A DNA stretch of 64,000 bases, taken from positions 5,766,001-5,830,000 of the forward strand of contig OY969418.1 of assembly GCA_963699175.1 (NCBI GenBank), given 5' to 3'. A program made the translations under genes and the position numbers. This DNA comes from JACPYM01 sp963699175 (GTDB lineage: Bacteria; Acidobacteriota; Blastocatellia; RBC074). Within the stretch, counting starts at the first letter, position 1, and every line of letters begins with the position of its first letter. Under the pieces are notes generated by a model. It searched no databases, was not told where the DNA came from, and saw only the letters and a list, made by a program, of their open reading frames with translations. Below, piece by piece: positions 37,254 through 45,194 of the stretch.

Positions 37254-37820
37254 ATGAGTGAGCTAAGAAAGCTCTACACGCTCGAGCCGTCAGAGTCCCC
37301 CTTGCCTGCTGCATTGGCCTTTCTACGCCACGCGCGCTTTCGTTTGCAGGCGGACTATCTGCCCAAGATCATTCAGGCGCTTGAACGTTTGGATGAGGAG
37401 CAAATCTGGTGGCGACCCAACGAGGCGAGCAATAGTATCGGCAACTTGTTGCTGCACCTCTCCGGCAACGTGCGGCAATGGCTGGTTGCCGGAGTGGGCG
37501 GCGCGCCGGATGTGCGCACGCGCGCGGCGGAATTTGTGGCGTGCGAAACGCTGGACAAGCAGGCTCTGCTGGCGCAACTCACCGGCACGTTGGCTGAGGC
37601 TGATGCGGTGTTGGCAAGTTTGACAACACAAGCAGGCCAATCCGACGCACCGTTGCAGCGTATCTGCCTACCACAAGGCTTTCCGCAAACTGTGCTCGAT
37701 GCCGTTTTCCACGTCGTTGAGCATTTCAGTTATCACACCGGGCAGATTGTTTATGTGGCCAAGCAGCTCAGCGGCGAGCGCACGCAGTTTTATGATGAGC
37801 GTGCGTTGAATCGCGAATAG
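37254..37820 (+). CDS. DinB/DUF1572-like four-helix protein
   Basis: About 188 residues, with GGAGG ten bases before the ATG. It has the DinB-like four-helix pattern: LQADYLPKIIQALERLDEEQIWWRPNEASNSIGNLLLHLSGNVRQWLV, then a long helix with LTGTLAEADAVL, then VFHVVEHFSYHTGQIVYVAKQL. Three His at LLHL, VEH and YHTGQ are placed as the metal-binding triad of this superfamily, which includes thiol-dependent enzymes (mycothiol- or bacillithiol-type transferases). The reaction here is unknown. It lies 68 bp before the tRNA-Arg gene on the same strand but probably in a separate unit, since a promoter can be seen in the gap. Confidence 0.85.
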   Translation: MSELRKLYTLEPSESPLPAALAFLRHARFRLQADYLPKIIQALERLDEEQIWWRPNEASNSIGNLLLHLSGNVRQWLVAGVGGAPDVRTRAAEFVACETLDKQALLAQLTGTLAEADAVLASLTTQAGQSDAPLQRICLPQGFPQTVLDAVFHVVEHFSYHTGQIVYVAKQLSGERTQFYDERALNRE

Positions 37821-37846
37821 GTTCGTTAGCTCACACAGTCGCTGCC

Positions 37847-37875
37847 TTGCCTAGTCTTACACGATGCCGTAAATT
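37847..37875 (+). promoter_or_regulatory. Possible promoter of the tRNA-Arg gene
   Basis: TTGCCT (37847-37852), a 17-bp spacer, then TAAATT (37870-37875), 14 bp before the tRNA's first base. Each box matches four of six consensus positions, so the call is moderate. Confidence 0.4.
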
Positions 37876-37923
37876 ACTAGCTGTTTTGCGCCCCCGTAGC
37901 TCAGTGGATAGAGCATCTGCCTT

Positions 37924-38565
37924 CAAACGGGAGCCTGTACGGGGAATCGTAACTTGTACAGTGGAGGGTGCTATATCGGTGAATCTCTAAGGGAGTTGAT
38001 TGATTCCTATGACAACACCGAGGAAACCTGATGGAAAGTCGCCTTTGAATTGTGACGGTGGCACAGTTAGGCACCACACAAAAAGCAAAGGTGATTTAGG
38101 AGTGGCAAAGGCTTACTGTGATTTGGTCGAAAAGGGATATTTGGTTTTGTTCCCTTCGACTGAACACGCACCGTTTGATCTGGTTGCTTATGATGGAACG
38201 AAATTTATAAGGATTCAGGTCAAGTACAGGAGAGCAGCAAACGGTGTTCTCCTGGTAAATCTGATCAATTGGTGGAGCGATAAAAACGGCTCTCACGGTA
38301 AGCGGGTTGATAAAGATCAAGTTGATGTCTTTATGTGTTTATTGTCCTGACACCGACAAGTGTTATTACTTTAATGCAAAAGAAGTCAATGTCTCACTCA
38401 GCCTGAGAATAGCTGCTCCAAAGAGTAATCGGTCGAAGAACGTCAAATTCGCCGACGATTACATCGGGGCTCCGTAGAGGCCATACGCACCCAGGCTGAA
38501 ATGCCTAAGATATGGTCCAGACTACAACTCGCGTAAGCGAGGCCGGGGAAACCCGGAGTGGTAGG
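37924..38565 (+). ncRNA. Group I self-splicing intron, 642 nt, in tRNA-Arg
   Basis: The 5' exon ends in U (CTT) and the intron ends in G, as group I splicing needs. P1 can form between exon CUU plus intron C and GGAG (37930-37933), giving the U.G pair at the splice site. P2 is CTGTAC/GTACAG (37935-37940 with 37956-37961). In the 3' core, AAGATATGGTCC (38507-38518) is near-identical to the conserved S element AAGATATAGTCC; P7 is GGCCATA (38479-38485) with TATGGTCC, and P8 is AGGC/GCCT between them. P9 hairpins follow: CTCGC-GTAA-GCGAG and CCGGG-GAAA-CCCGG with GNRA loops. The homing endonuclease gene occupies the middle. P3-P6 were not fully folded by eye. Confidence 0.9.
38009..38477 (+). pseudogene. 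PD-(D/E)XK intron homing endonuclease, frameshifted
   Basis: The gene lies inside the tRNA-Arg intron and ends two bases before P7. Its first frame, from ATG 38009, gives KGDLGVAKAYCDLVEKGYLVLFP, APFDLVAYDGTKFIRIQVKYRR (the catalytic D ... Q-x-K) and KRVDKDQVDVF, then stops at 38350. Homology continues in another frame as CPDTDKCYYFNAKEVNVSLSLRIAAPKSN to a TAG at 38475-38477. The span is 469 nt, one base over 156 codons, so one extra base near 38331-38345 breaks the protein; without it the length would be 155, matching the I-Ssp6803I-like family of intron endonucleases. The enzyme would cut intronless tRNA genes to spread the intron. It now looks inactive unless the base is a sequencing error. 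Confidence 0.85.
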
Positions 38566-38613
38566 CTAAGCAGAGGGTCGCACGTTCGAGCCGTGCCGGG
38601 GGCATTTTCCAAC

Positions 38614-38656
38614 GAGCAGAGGTCAGCCACAGAAAGTTGCTGGCCTCTGCTCTTTC
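38614..38656 (+). terminator. Terminator after the tRNA-Arg gene
   Basis: GAGCAGAGGTCAGC pairs with GCTGGCCTCTGCTC over 14 bp with one wobble, with an 11-base loop and TTTCCTT after the stem. It starts ten bases past the tRNA 3' end. Confidence 0.8.
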
Positions 38657-38732
38657 CTTACGATCACCAGACCTGCTTCGCAGCATTTTTCAACTTCTCA
38701 ATAGACGCACGCTCGTAGAGGCGGAGGACGCG

Positions 38733-39782
38733 ATGAGATTCATCATTCACGGTGCCGGGGCGATTGGCACACTGGTCGGCGGTCTGCTGGCTGAAAGCGG
38801 CGAGGAGGTCGTGCTCATTGCGCGCCCAGCACACGCGGACTGGGTCAACAACCTTGGCGTGATCATCAAATCGCGCGATGGCCAGCGGCACGTAACAGCC
38901 AACCTCACTGCCGTTACCCAACCAGCCCAAATCACGCCGCGCCCGGATGACATCATCATCCTGACCGTCAAGACGGCGCAGACAGAAGACTCTGCGCATC
39001 TGCTGCGCGAAACCTACAGTGAAGAGACGCCCGTCATTTGCCTGCAAAACGCCATGCGCAACGAAGCGTATGCCGCCGGCCGCTTCAAACACGTCTACGG
39101 CGCGATGGTGGGAGTGAGCGCGACGCTGCTTGGTCCCGGCGCGGTCGCCTGGACGATGAACCATCCGATCAGCATCGGCAACTATCCGCTCGGCTGTGAC
39201 GATTTCGCGCGCGCAATAGCTGCCAAACTTGAGCAAGCCGGTTTCCACACGACGACCAACGAGAACATTATGGCCGTCAAGTGGACTAAGCTGCTGCTCA
39301 ATCTCAACAACGCGACGCTCAGCTTGCTGGACAATTATGTGCAACTGGCGCAAGTGTTGCCCGATCTGAGCCGTTTTATGGCTGACGTGATGGCCGAAGG
39401 TTTGCACGTGCTCGAAGCCGCGCATATCTCGCTTGAGGACCCGCACAATCCGTTCGACCTGCCCGCGATCATCGCCCGCTATAGTGCTATGACTGAAAAC
39501 GCCGCGGCGATAAACGCTGCACGCGAGCTGGCCTACGAACTACGCACCTACCCCTCGACCTGGGTGGATTTGAAACAGCAACGCGGCGAGACCGAGGCAG
39601 GCTATTTCAACGGCGAGATCATCTTGCTCGGCGAGAAATACGACGTGCCGACGCCCTACAACACCACCCTACTTACGCTAGTCGAAACATTAGCAACCCA
39701 ACGCGGCGCGCCGGGCAAGTACAGCTTGGCGGAGTTGATTGAGTTGGTGGAGCAGCGACGGCTGATGATTTATCACAGTTAG
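38733..39782 (+). CDS. Ketopantoate reductase-like protein (PanE/ApbA family)
   Basis: About 349 residues from ATG 38733, with CGGAGGA upstream. The N-terminus MRFIIHGAGAIGTLVGGLLAESGEEVVLIAR is the NAD(P)-binding Rossmann fold with the G-x-G-x-x-G loop. VKTAQTED follows, then NAMRNE where PanE enzymes have the substrate-contact NG(L/M)xN; WTKLLLNLNNATLSLL carries the family's K-x-x-x-N pair; ETEAGYFNGEI is typical of the C-terminal domain. PanE reduces ketopantoate in pantothenate synthesis, but many ApbA-family members have other 2-oxo substrates, so the role is uncertain. The stop overlaps the selA stop on the opposite strand by a few bases. Confidence 0.85.
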   Translation: MRFIIHGAGAIGTLVGGLLAESGEEVVLIARPAHADWVNNLGVIIKSRDGQRHVTANLTAVTQPAQITPRPDDIIILTVKTAQTEDSAHLLRETYSEETPVICLQNAMRNEAYAAGRFKHVYGAMVGVSATLLGPGAVAWTMNHPISIGNYPLGCDDFARAIAAKLEQAGFHTTTNENIMAVKWTKLLLNLNNATLSLLDNYVQLAQVLPDLSRFMADVMAEGLHVLEAAHISLEDPHNPFDLPAIIARYSAMTENAAAINAARELAYELRTYPSTWVDLKQQRGETEAGYFNGEIILLGEKYDVPTPYNTTLLTLVETLATQRGAPGKYSLAELIELVEQRRLMIYHS

Positions 39783-41176
39783 CTACCGATTAGCGCCAAC
39801 GCATTCAACAGCTCTTTCTCGCCAGCCAAACTCACTGTGCGCAAATCCAGCACCAATTGGTCATCTACAATTCGCGCAATGATCGGTGGGTTGTGCTGCC
39901 GCAACCTCGTTTCCAGTTCAGTTGTATTCAACCCCGCGCGCGATAGGCCAATGAGCGTGGTAGGCAATTGCGTTTCCGGCGCGGAGCCGCCGCCAATAAC
40001 CGAGAATCCATCCAGCAGTTTCAACTCCAGCCCGCCTGCGCGTTGGCGTGCGCGCCGCACAAAGGCCCGCGCGCGCCGCGTGATTGATTTTTTTGGCGCG
40101 TGCAGGGCCGCCAGGGCAGGAATCTCTTCAACTGCGCGCCCGTTGGCATACGCGGCCACGGTTGCTTCCAAGGCCGCAAAGATCAGCTTGTCCACGCGTA
40201 GGGCGCGCATCAGCGGATTGCTCTTGATCTGTTTGATGAAACGCTCTTCGCCCAGCATGAGGCCCGCTTGCGGGCCACCGAGCAGCTTGTCGCCGCTGAA
40301 GGCCACGACCGACGCGCCTGCCGCGAGCGAGTGGCTGACCGTAGGCTCGTCTTGAATGCCCAATGGTTGCAAATCGAGGAGACAACCACTGCCCAAATCT
40401 TCAAAGAGTGGCAGATTGTGTGTGTGCGCCAACGCGGCCAATTCTTCAAGCGAAGGTTTTTCAGTAAAGCCGATGATGCGGTAGTTGGACGGGTGGGCGC
40501 GCAGGATCATGCGCGTGTTTTCGTTGATGGCCTTTTCATAATCGCTCAAGCGCGTGCGATTGGTCGTGCCGACTTCGCGCAGGCGCGCGCCCGATTTGGC
40601 AATCACGTCAGGAATGCGGAACGCGCCGCCGATCTCGATCAATTCGCCGCGCGAGACGATCACCTCGCCGCCTTCGGCCAGCGTGTTGAGCGTCAGCAAA
40701 ACTGCCGCCGCGCAGTTATTGACCACCGCCACCGCCTCGCAACCAAGCAGGTCGCGCAGCATCCTTTCGAGTCCTGTGCCACGTTTGCCGCGCTTGCCAG
40801 TGGCGAGGTCGTATTCAAGATTGCAGTAATCACCGCCGACTTCGTGAATAGCTTGCAGCGCGGACTGACTGAGCGGTGCGCGGCCTAAGTTCGTGTGAAG
40901 CACGACGCCGGTCGCATTGATGACGCGTTGCGTGCGAGCCAGTTGACGTTCGGCGAAACGCGCTTGCAGGCGGCGCTCAACTTCTTCGGTCAGATGTGCT
41001 GGCTCGAGCTGTGGCTGACCGTTCTGGTCGAGCAACTCCTGCCGCAATTCCTGCAAGACTTCGCGCAAGCGGTCGCGCACCGTCTCGCGCCCTGCCGCGC
41101 CGATCAACGGTTGCAGGGCGTCGTGATTGAGCAGCAGATCAATCGAGGGCAAACGCTTGAGCAGTTCCTGGGACAT
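39779..41176 (-). CDS. selA: L-seryl-tRNA(Sec) selenium transferase
   Basis: About 465 residues from ATG 41174-41176, with AAGGAAG nine bases upstream. SelA converts Ser-tRNA(Sec) to Sec-tRNA(Sec) using selenophosphate and PLP, as a decamer in the cytoplasm. Visible motifs are RVINATGVVLHTNLGRAPLS, YCNLEYDLATGKRGKRG, NNCAAAVLLTLNTLA, SRGELIEIGGAFRIPD, VGTTNRTRLSDYE, the PLP-lysine site AFSGDKLLGGPQAG near residue 295 and ALRVDKLIFAALEAT. All are standard for true SelA rather than the look-alike PLP enzymes. No selB, selD or tRNA-Sec gene is in this window. The gene suggests that the organism makes selenoproteins. Confidence 0.93.
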   Translation of the reverse strand: MSQELLKRLPSIDLLLNHDALQPLIGAAGRETVRDRLREVLQELRQELLDQNGQPQLEPAHLTEEVERRLQARFAERQLARTQRVINATGVVLHTNLGRAPLSQSALQAIHEVGGDYCNLEYDLATGKRGKRGTGLERMLRDLLGCEAVAVVNNCAAAVLLTLNTLAEGGEVIVSRGELIEIGGAFRIPDVIAKSGARLREVGTTNRTRLSDYEKAINENTRMILRAHPSNYRIIGFTEKPSLEELAALAHTHNLPLFEDLGSGCLLDLQPLGIQDEPTVSHSLAAGASVVAFSGDKLLGGPQAGLMLGEERFIKQIKSNPLMRALRVDKLIFAALEATVAAYANGRAVEEIPALAALHAPKKSITRRARAFVRRARQRAGGLELKLLDGFSVIGGGSAPETQLPTTLIGLSRAGLNTTELETRLRQHNPPIIARIVDDQLVLDLRTVSLAGEKELLNALALIGS

Positions 41177-41310
41177 AAGTGAAAGCTTCCTTGCTTGAGC
41201 GAAGCGCAGCATAATGCAGCAGCGCGGGCCTTGCCAATGGCGCGTGCTGCACAAAATTCGGCCAAGCGACCGTTGAGAACATCAAACCGTTTGTGCCCGA
41301 AGGAAAAGCT

Positions 41311-42930
41311 ATGCGATGGTTCAAGGCAATTATTATCGTCGTCTTCGCGAGCGCCATCTTGTGTAGCGCGCTTTTCAGCGAACGTGCCCTCACCAAAGTC
41401 CAAGCCAAAATCAGCCCGGGGCCGCCATTGGCGATGACGGGCGCGCCGGATGAAGGCACTTGCATCGGTTGCCATTACACCTACGGCGGCGCGAACAGCG
41501 TTCCCAACTTAGGGCCAGGCCGCGTACAAATCACTGGCTTGCCTGCGCACTACACGCCGGGGCAGAGCTATGTCGTGACCGTAACCGTGACAGCCAATGA
41601 AACTTCGATCAGGCGTTGGGGTTTTGAGTTGACTGCACTCGACGCTAATGGCTCTTCAGCGACAACGGGCGAATTGATAGTGACTGATGCGCTGCACGTG
41701 CTCAAACGCACCGGATCAGTCTTGGACAAAACGCGCGTCTATCTTTCCCACAATGACGAAGACGGCACTAGCTTGGGCCGCACTGGCTCGAATAGTTGGA
41801 CGTTCGACTGGACTGCGCCGAGTAGCGCGGCAGGCGAGATTACGTTTTATGCGGCAGGCAATGCCGCCGATGGCCAAGTCACGCCGGAAGGCGATTACAT
41901 CTACACCACACTGGCTGCGGTCAAACCGCCTGCGCCGATTGTGGCCGGACAAGCCTTGATCGGGTTGTCGAGTTATTTGAGTGCCATCAATGCGACGCAG
42001 GTTGAATTGCGCGCGCGCGGCAATTTTGGCGCGGGCGCAAAACTGATCTTCAATAATGTCGAATTGCCAACGCAGACGACTGGCGATAGTCTGCTCGCCA
42101 CACTCTTGACTGGTCAGCTTGGCAATAAAGGCGCGTACCCTGTGCGCGTGAAACTGAGCAACGGCGAATTGACCAATGCACTCAACTTCATTGTAGCAAG
42201 CAGCCTCAGCAACAAAGCGGTGGCGGCAGTGGATGCGGCATCTTATGCGTTGGCCGTCACGCCGGGGCAGATCGTTGCGCTCTTCGGTTCGGAATTGACG
42301 AACAATAACTCCACAGCCAGCGCCAGCGTGTTGCCCTTGCCGCGCACATTGCAGAACACGACGGTTTACGTGAATGGCGTAGCCGCGCCGCTCTTTTTTA
42401 CCAGCAACGGGCAGATCAATTTTCAAGTGCCATATAGCACGGCAATCGGCCCAGCTTCGATTGTCGTGCAGCGCGATGACGGCATGGCGGCGCAAGGCTT
42501 CGTCAACGTTTATCCGACCGCACCTGCGCTCTTTGCCGCCAACGCTGCGGGCAGTGGGCAGGCCGCAGCGCTCAACGAAGACTTTACGCTCAATTCCTCT
42601 GCCAGGCGCGTCAGGAAAGGCTCGTATGTCATTTTGTTCGGCACTGGCACGGGCGCACAGTTAAACAACGCCAGTAGCGGCCAACCCATTGTGCTAAACG
42701 ATGGCGAAGCGGTTACGAGCAATCCATTGGTCATAACGGCTGACAAACCGACGGTGCTGGTTGGCGAGCGCGCGGCGAATGTCGCTTTCAGCGGCTTGGT
42801 GCTAGGGTTGGTTAGCTTGTGGCAAGTGAACGTGCAAATTCCCAACGATGCGCCGAGCGGCGGCAGCGTCGAAGTCCTAGTCGGCCTGGGCACGCGGACG
42901 GCCAATCGCGTCACAATCGCGATTCAGTAG
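41311..42930 (+). CDS. Exported TIGR03437-type protein with reeler-like domain and CxxCH
   Basis: About 539 residues from ATG 41311, with GAAGGAAAA upstream. The signal peptide is MRWFKAIIIVVFASAILCSALF. A first domain (about 45-210) resembles the reeler/choice-of-anchor V type and begins with GAPDEGTCIGCHYTYGG, a C-x2-C-H that could bind haem c. A middle beta domain (about 215-300) is IPT/TIG-like. The rest (about 305-539) is the TIGR03437 module (AVDAASYALAVTPGQIVALFGSELT, FFTSNGQINFQVPYS), a paralogous family expanded in Solibacter and other Acidobacteriota. It should be exported and probably surface-associated; no enzymatic role is known. It starts divergently from selA, 134 bp away. Confidence 0.85.
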   Translation: MRWFKAIIIVVFASAILCSALFSERALTKVQAKISPGPPLAMTGAPDEGTCIGCHYTYGGANSVPNLGPGRVQITGLPAHYTPGQSYVVTVTVTANETSIRRWGFELTALDANGSSATTGELIVTDALHVLKRTGSVLDKTRVYLSHNDEDGTSLGRTGSNSWTFDWTAPSSAAGEITFYAAGNAADGQVTPEGDYIYTTLAAVKPPAPIVAGQALIGLSSYLSAINATQVELRARGNFGAGAKLIFNNVELPTQTTGDSLLATLLTGQLGNKGAYPVRVKLSNGELTNALNFIVASSLSNKAVAAVDAASYALAVTPGQIVALFGSELTNNNSTASASVLPLPRTLQNTTVYVNGVAAPLFFTSNGQINFQVPYSTAIGPASIVVQRDDGMAAQGFVNVYPTAPALFAANAAGSGQAAALNEDFTLNSSARRVRKGSYVILFGTGTGAQLNNASSGQPIVLNDGEAVTSNPLVITADKPTVLVGERAANVAFSGLVLGLVSLWQVNVQIPNDAPSGGSVEVLVGLGTRTANRVTIAIQ

Positions 42931-42951
42931 CGAACGCTGACCAACCGAACG

Positions 42952-43266
42952 CTAGACTTTCAACAAGTGGGCAATCAGTCTGTAGCGTTTAGCGCTGAAG
43001 CCGCGCACGATAATGAGGTCTTGCGGGCGTTTGAACGGCCCGTGTTTGCGCCGGTGTTCGATGATGCGGTTGGCCAAGCCGGGGCCGATGCCGGGCAAGT
43101 TTTCAAGCTGCGCGGCGGTGGCAGTGTTGAGATTAACAGGTGTTTGTTGAGAGGGTGTTTGAGCTGTTATGAGAATGCAAGTCAGCACTACGCATAAACA
43201 GAGACCGACCAATCTCAAATGTGAGATTCGGAATTTGAAACTTGAGCGGAGCCTAGCGTAAGCCAT
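42952..43266 (-). CDS. ComEA-like helix-hairpin-helix protein
   Basis: About 104 residues. An N-terminal membrane helix or signal peptide (LRLVGLCLCVVLTCILITAQ) is followed by a helix-hairpin-helix DNA-binding domain: VNLNTATAAQLENLPGIGPGLANRIIEHRRKHGPFKRPQDLIIVRGF. This is the ComEA layout, a membrane-anchored DNA receptor for uptake in natural transformation, but many bacteria carry extra HhH exported proteins of this size. The ATG at 43264-43266 overlaps the end of the AlbA_2-type gene by 14 bp, so they are cotranscribed. No other competence gene is in the window. Confidence 0.85.
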   Translation of the reverse strand: MAYARLRSSFKFRISHLRLVGLCLCVVLTCILITAQTPSQQTPVNLNTATAAQLENLPGIGPGLANRIIEHRRKHGPFKRPQDLIIVRGFSAKRYRLIAHLLKV

Positions 43267-44560
43267 AAATCTTCAAGCGAAACTCGCCGTTGGCAATCGC
43301 CGGGCCTTCCGGTGCGCGGCGGGCAAAGTCCAGGCTTTGCGCAAAGAGCATCGAGAGTCCGCCGTGAGCGACCTTTGCGCCGTAGTGTTCGTTGGTGAAG
43401 ACGGCCTTCAGTCGCGGACTTGGCGCTTGTGTGAGGCCGTAGCGCAGCGCCGTGATTGGCAGTTCGAGTTGATTGGCAGGATTGATAAATTCGAGGCTGT
43501 CGTCGTAAAGATTGATGCGCGCCACGCGGTCGCGCACTTGCCAGGCGCGATGCACAAGCTGGTTGCCTAATGCTTCGAGCACGGCTGGTCGGGAGTAATT
43601 GGCGCGGCCTTGCAAAAAGGTTTCCGCCGCCTCGCCATTGCTCAAGGCTTTGCGTGAAGGCTTGGCTTCCCAGAGGTCAACGTAGCGGTTGATGAAATGG
43701 AGCGCGCCGTCGAAGAGCCGCAGTAGATTGCCTTGCAGTAAAGTGCGTTCGACTAAGGGCGAGTTGGCATCGTGTCCGCTAAAGCGTGTGAGTTGTAGAC
43801 TGGCCTGCGGCAACAGCCCAGTGACACGCTCGTTCAAGCCGAATAACAACAACCCAGCCACCGTGGGCAGCAATTCGTCGCCCAGCTTGATTGCCAAGCC
43901 CATCTCACGCAGCACTACATCGGTCGGGAAACCTTTGGTGGATTCGCCCCAGTAGCCAGGGTTGACGCCGCGCACATAGCTCCAGAACAACGATTCGTCA
44001 ATATCTTTTTCCAGGTCGGCCTGAAAGACCGGCGCCAGTTCAAAGCGTCCAGGCTGCGCTTCGCCGTAGACGCGCGCCAGCTCTTCACGCGTGGCTTCGC
44101 GTTTGATCGCGCCCTCGCGTAGATAGAAGCGGTCGTCGAGTGTGCGATGCGGACGATTGTGCGCGTCCACTTCCAGCACGACGACGCGGCGTCCGCTATC
44201 GAAGGCGACTTTGTTAATGTAGGGGAAGACGGGCGGCTGGATTTGTGTGGCACAAATCTCACGCAGTTGTTCTTCCACGCTTTCGGCATCGTCTACGCCT
44301 TCGATGCGCAGTTGATCGTTGACGCCGAAGATCATCGCTCCGCCGTCGGTGTTGGCCAGCGCGACGATTTCGGCAGTGAGCTTTTCGACGTTGCTAAAGC
44401 GAACTTTGAGTTCCAGGTAAGTGTCTTCGCCGCCGCGCAACAGGCGCACCAGTTCCGCGCGCGAGGTGGTTTGCGCGGGCACATCAAATTGATAAGCGTA
44501 ATAAGAGCGTGCGGTGCCAGGGGATTGGCGGTGAGAGCTATTGAAACGTTTGCGAGCCAT
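43253..44560 (-). CDS. AlbA_2 (Schlafen-type) ATP-binding protein, probable regulator
   Basis: About 435 residues. The N-terminal AlbA_2/divergent AAA_4 domain is clear: ELVRLLRGGEDTYLELKVRFSN, then ALANTDGGAMIFGVNDQLRIEGV, and RVVVLEVDAHNRPHRTLDDRFYLREGAIKREATREEL. The second half has the usual helical and HATPase-like C-terminal extension of these proteins (VAGLLLFGLNE, RANYSRPAVLEALGNQLVHRAWQVRDRVARINLYDD). Members are described as ATP-binding or RNA/DNA-binding transcriptional regulators, with no settled biochemical role. No ribosome site is strong before the ATG. It is followed by the overlapping ComEA-like gene and preceded by tatA 165 bp upstream on the same strand. Confidence 0.82.
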   Translation of the reverse strand: MARKRFNSSHRQSPGTARSYYAYQFDVPAQTTSRAELVRLLRGGEDTYLELKVRFSNVEKLTAEIVALANTDGGAMIFGVNDQLRIEGVDDAESVEEQLREICATQIQPPVFPYINKVAFDSGRRVVVLEVDAHNRPHRTLDDRFYLREGAIKREATREELARVYGEAQPGRFELAPVFQADLEKDIDESLFWSYVRGVNPGYWGESTKGFPTDVVLREMGLAIKLGDELLPTVAGLLLFGLNERVTGLLPQASLQLTRFSGHDANSPLVERTLLQGNLLRLFDGALHFINRYVDLWEAKPSRKALSNGEAAETFLQGRANYSRPAVLEALGNQLVHRAWQVRDRVARINLYDDSLEFINPANQLELPITALRYGLTQAPSPRLKAVFTNEHYGAKVAHGGLSMLFAQSLDFARRAPEGPAIANGEFRLKIYGLR

Positions 44561-44724
44561 GGCTTGTCGTACAGCAACGCCGTGTAACTCGCAAAAAGCT
44601 CGGGCGGCGTCACGGAAAGGAGGCGTTAAAATAAAACGAGCGGAGCGCGCATCGCTATTGCGTTTGAAAAAACGATGTGTCTCCGCTTCGGTAAACTTGG
44701 CGCTGTGCTTTGTGGGGAAGCGCG

Positions 44725-44895
44725 TTACTTGGGCGCTTCGGTTTTCTTCTCGTCAGGGTCGTCGTGCATGCCCTGTTTGAAATTGCGGATGCCTTCGCCC
44801 ATGCCCTTCATCAAGCCGGGCAGACGGCTGCCGCCAAAAAGTACAAGGACGATTACCAGCAAGATAACCATCTCGGTTGGTCCCATACCAAACAT
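44725..44895 (-). CDS. tatA: Sec-independent translocase protein TatA/TatE family
   Basis: About 56 residues; ATG 44893-44895 has GAAGGAG eight bases upstream. The protein reads MFGMGPTEMVILLVIVLVLFGG then SRLPGLMKGMGEGIRNFK, that is one membrane helix, the F-G-x-x-R/K-L-P hinge and the amphipathic helix with the F-K motif, and a short charged tail ending EAPK. TatA forms the pore for folded proteins carrying twin-arginine signals. The initial M-F-G-M-G-P is usual in soil acidobacteria and deltaproteobacteria. No tatB or tatC lies nearby. The Tat-signal protein at 6971-7813 is a candidate client. Confidence 0.9.
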   Translation of the reverse strand: MFGMGPTEMVILLVIVLVLFGGSRLPGLMKGMGEGIRNFKQGMHDDPDEKKTEAPK

Positions 44896-44998
44896 ATTAA
44901 ATCTCCTTCGTGAGTACTCCGTTCTATTCCGGTAGCCTTAAGTTTGAATGCACTGGCATTCTAGCTTTGGCTTCGTAAAGGTGTCAATTCGCAATATC

Positions 44999-45028
44999 TT
45001 GATTGTCAATCAACCGTGGTGCTATAGT
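44999..45028 (+). promoter_or_regulatory. Candidate promoter with dyad for the YtxH operon
   Basis: TTGATT (44999-45004), an 18-bp spacer and TATAGT (45023-45028), about 165 bp upstream of the YtxH gene. The -35 box lies within TTGATTGTCAATCAA, a perfect 7-bp inverted repeat that could be an operator. The rest of the 299-bp gap 44896-45194 shows no open frame. Confidence 0.45.
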
Positions 45029-45194
45029 CCCTCCTGTACTAATCAAGCTTGTTCGACAAGCGCAAACTTTCCTGCGTGAGCTGAAGTCGGGCTTGCGCTT
45101 CAGTAGCTCAGAGCGAACTTTCAAGCGGTCGGTTGAAAAGTTTTTCAACGAGCTTCGGCAGAATCATTTTCGAGGTTAGACAAGGAGGAACACG

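Larger units (their letters stand above)
37890..38604 (+). tRNA. tRNA-Arg(UCU), split by a group I intron
   Basis: The mature tRNA is built from 37890-37923 and 38566-38604. The acceptor arm GCCCCCG pairs with CGGGGGC, followed by A73; CCA is not encoded. The D-arm is GCTC-AGTGGATA-GAGC. The anticodon stem TCTGC pairs with GCAGA and the loop after splicing reads CTTCTAA, so the anticodon is TCT (arginine, AGA/AGG codons). The T-arm is GCACG-TTCGAGC-CGTGC and the variable loop GGGTC. Every stem pairs without mismatch, giving a 73-nt tRNA. The intron sits between positions 34 and 35 of the anticodon, a site used by group I introns in tRNA genes. A terminator hairpin follows at 38614. Confidence 0.93.

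Noticed and set aside
37890..37963. A tRNA-Sec with anticodon TCA, suggested by the loop CTTCAAA and by selA nearby
   Set aside because: The sequence after the loop does not close the anticodon stem and no T-arm follows. The matching 3' half lies at 38566-38604, and joined it gives a normal-length tRNA-Arg(UCU), not the long-armed tRNA-Sec.
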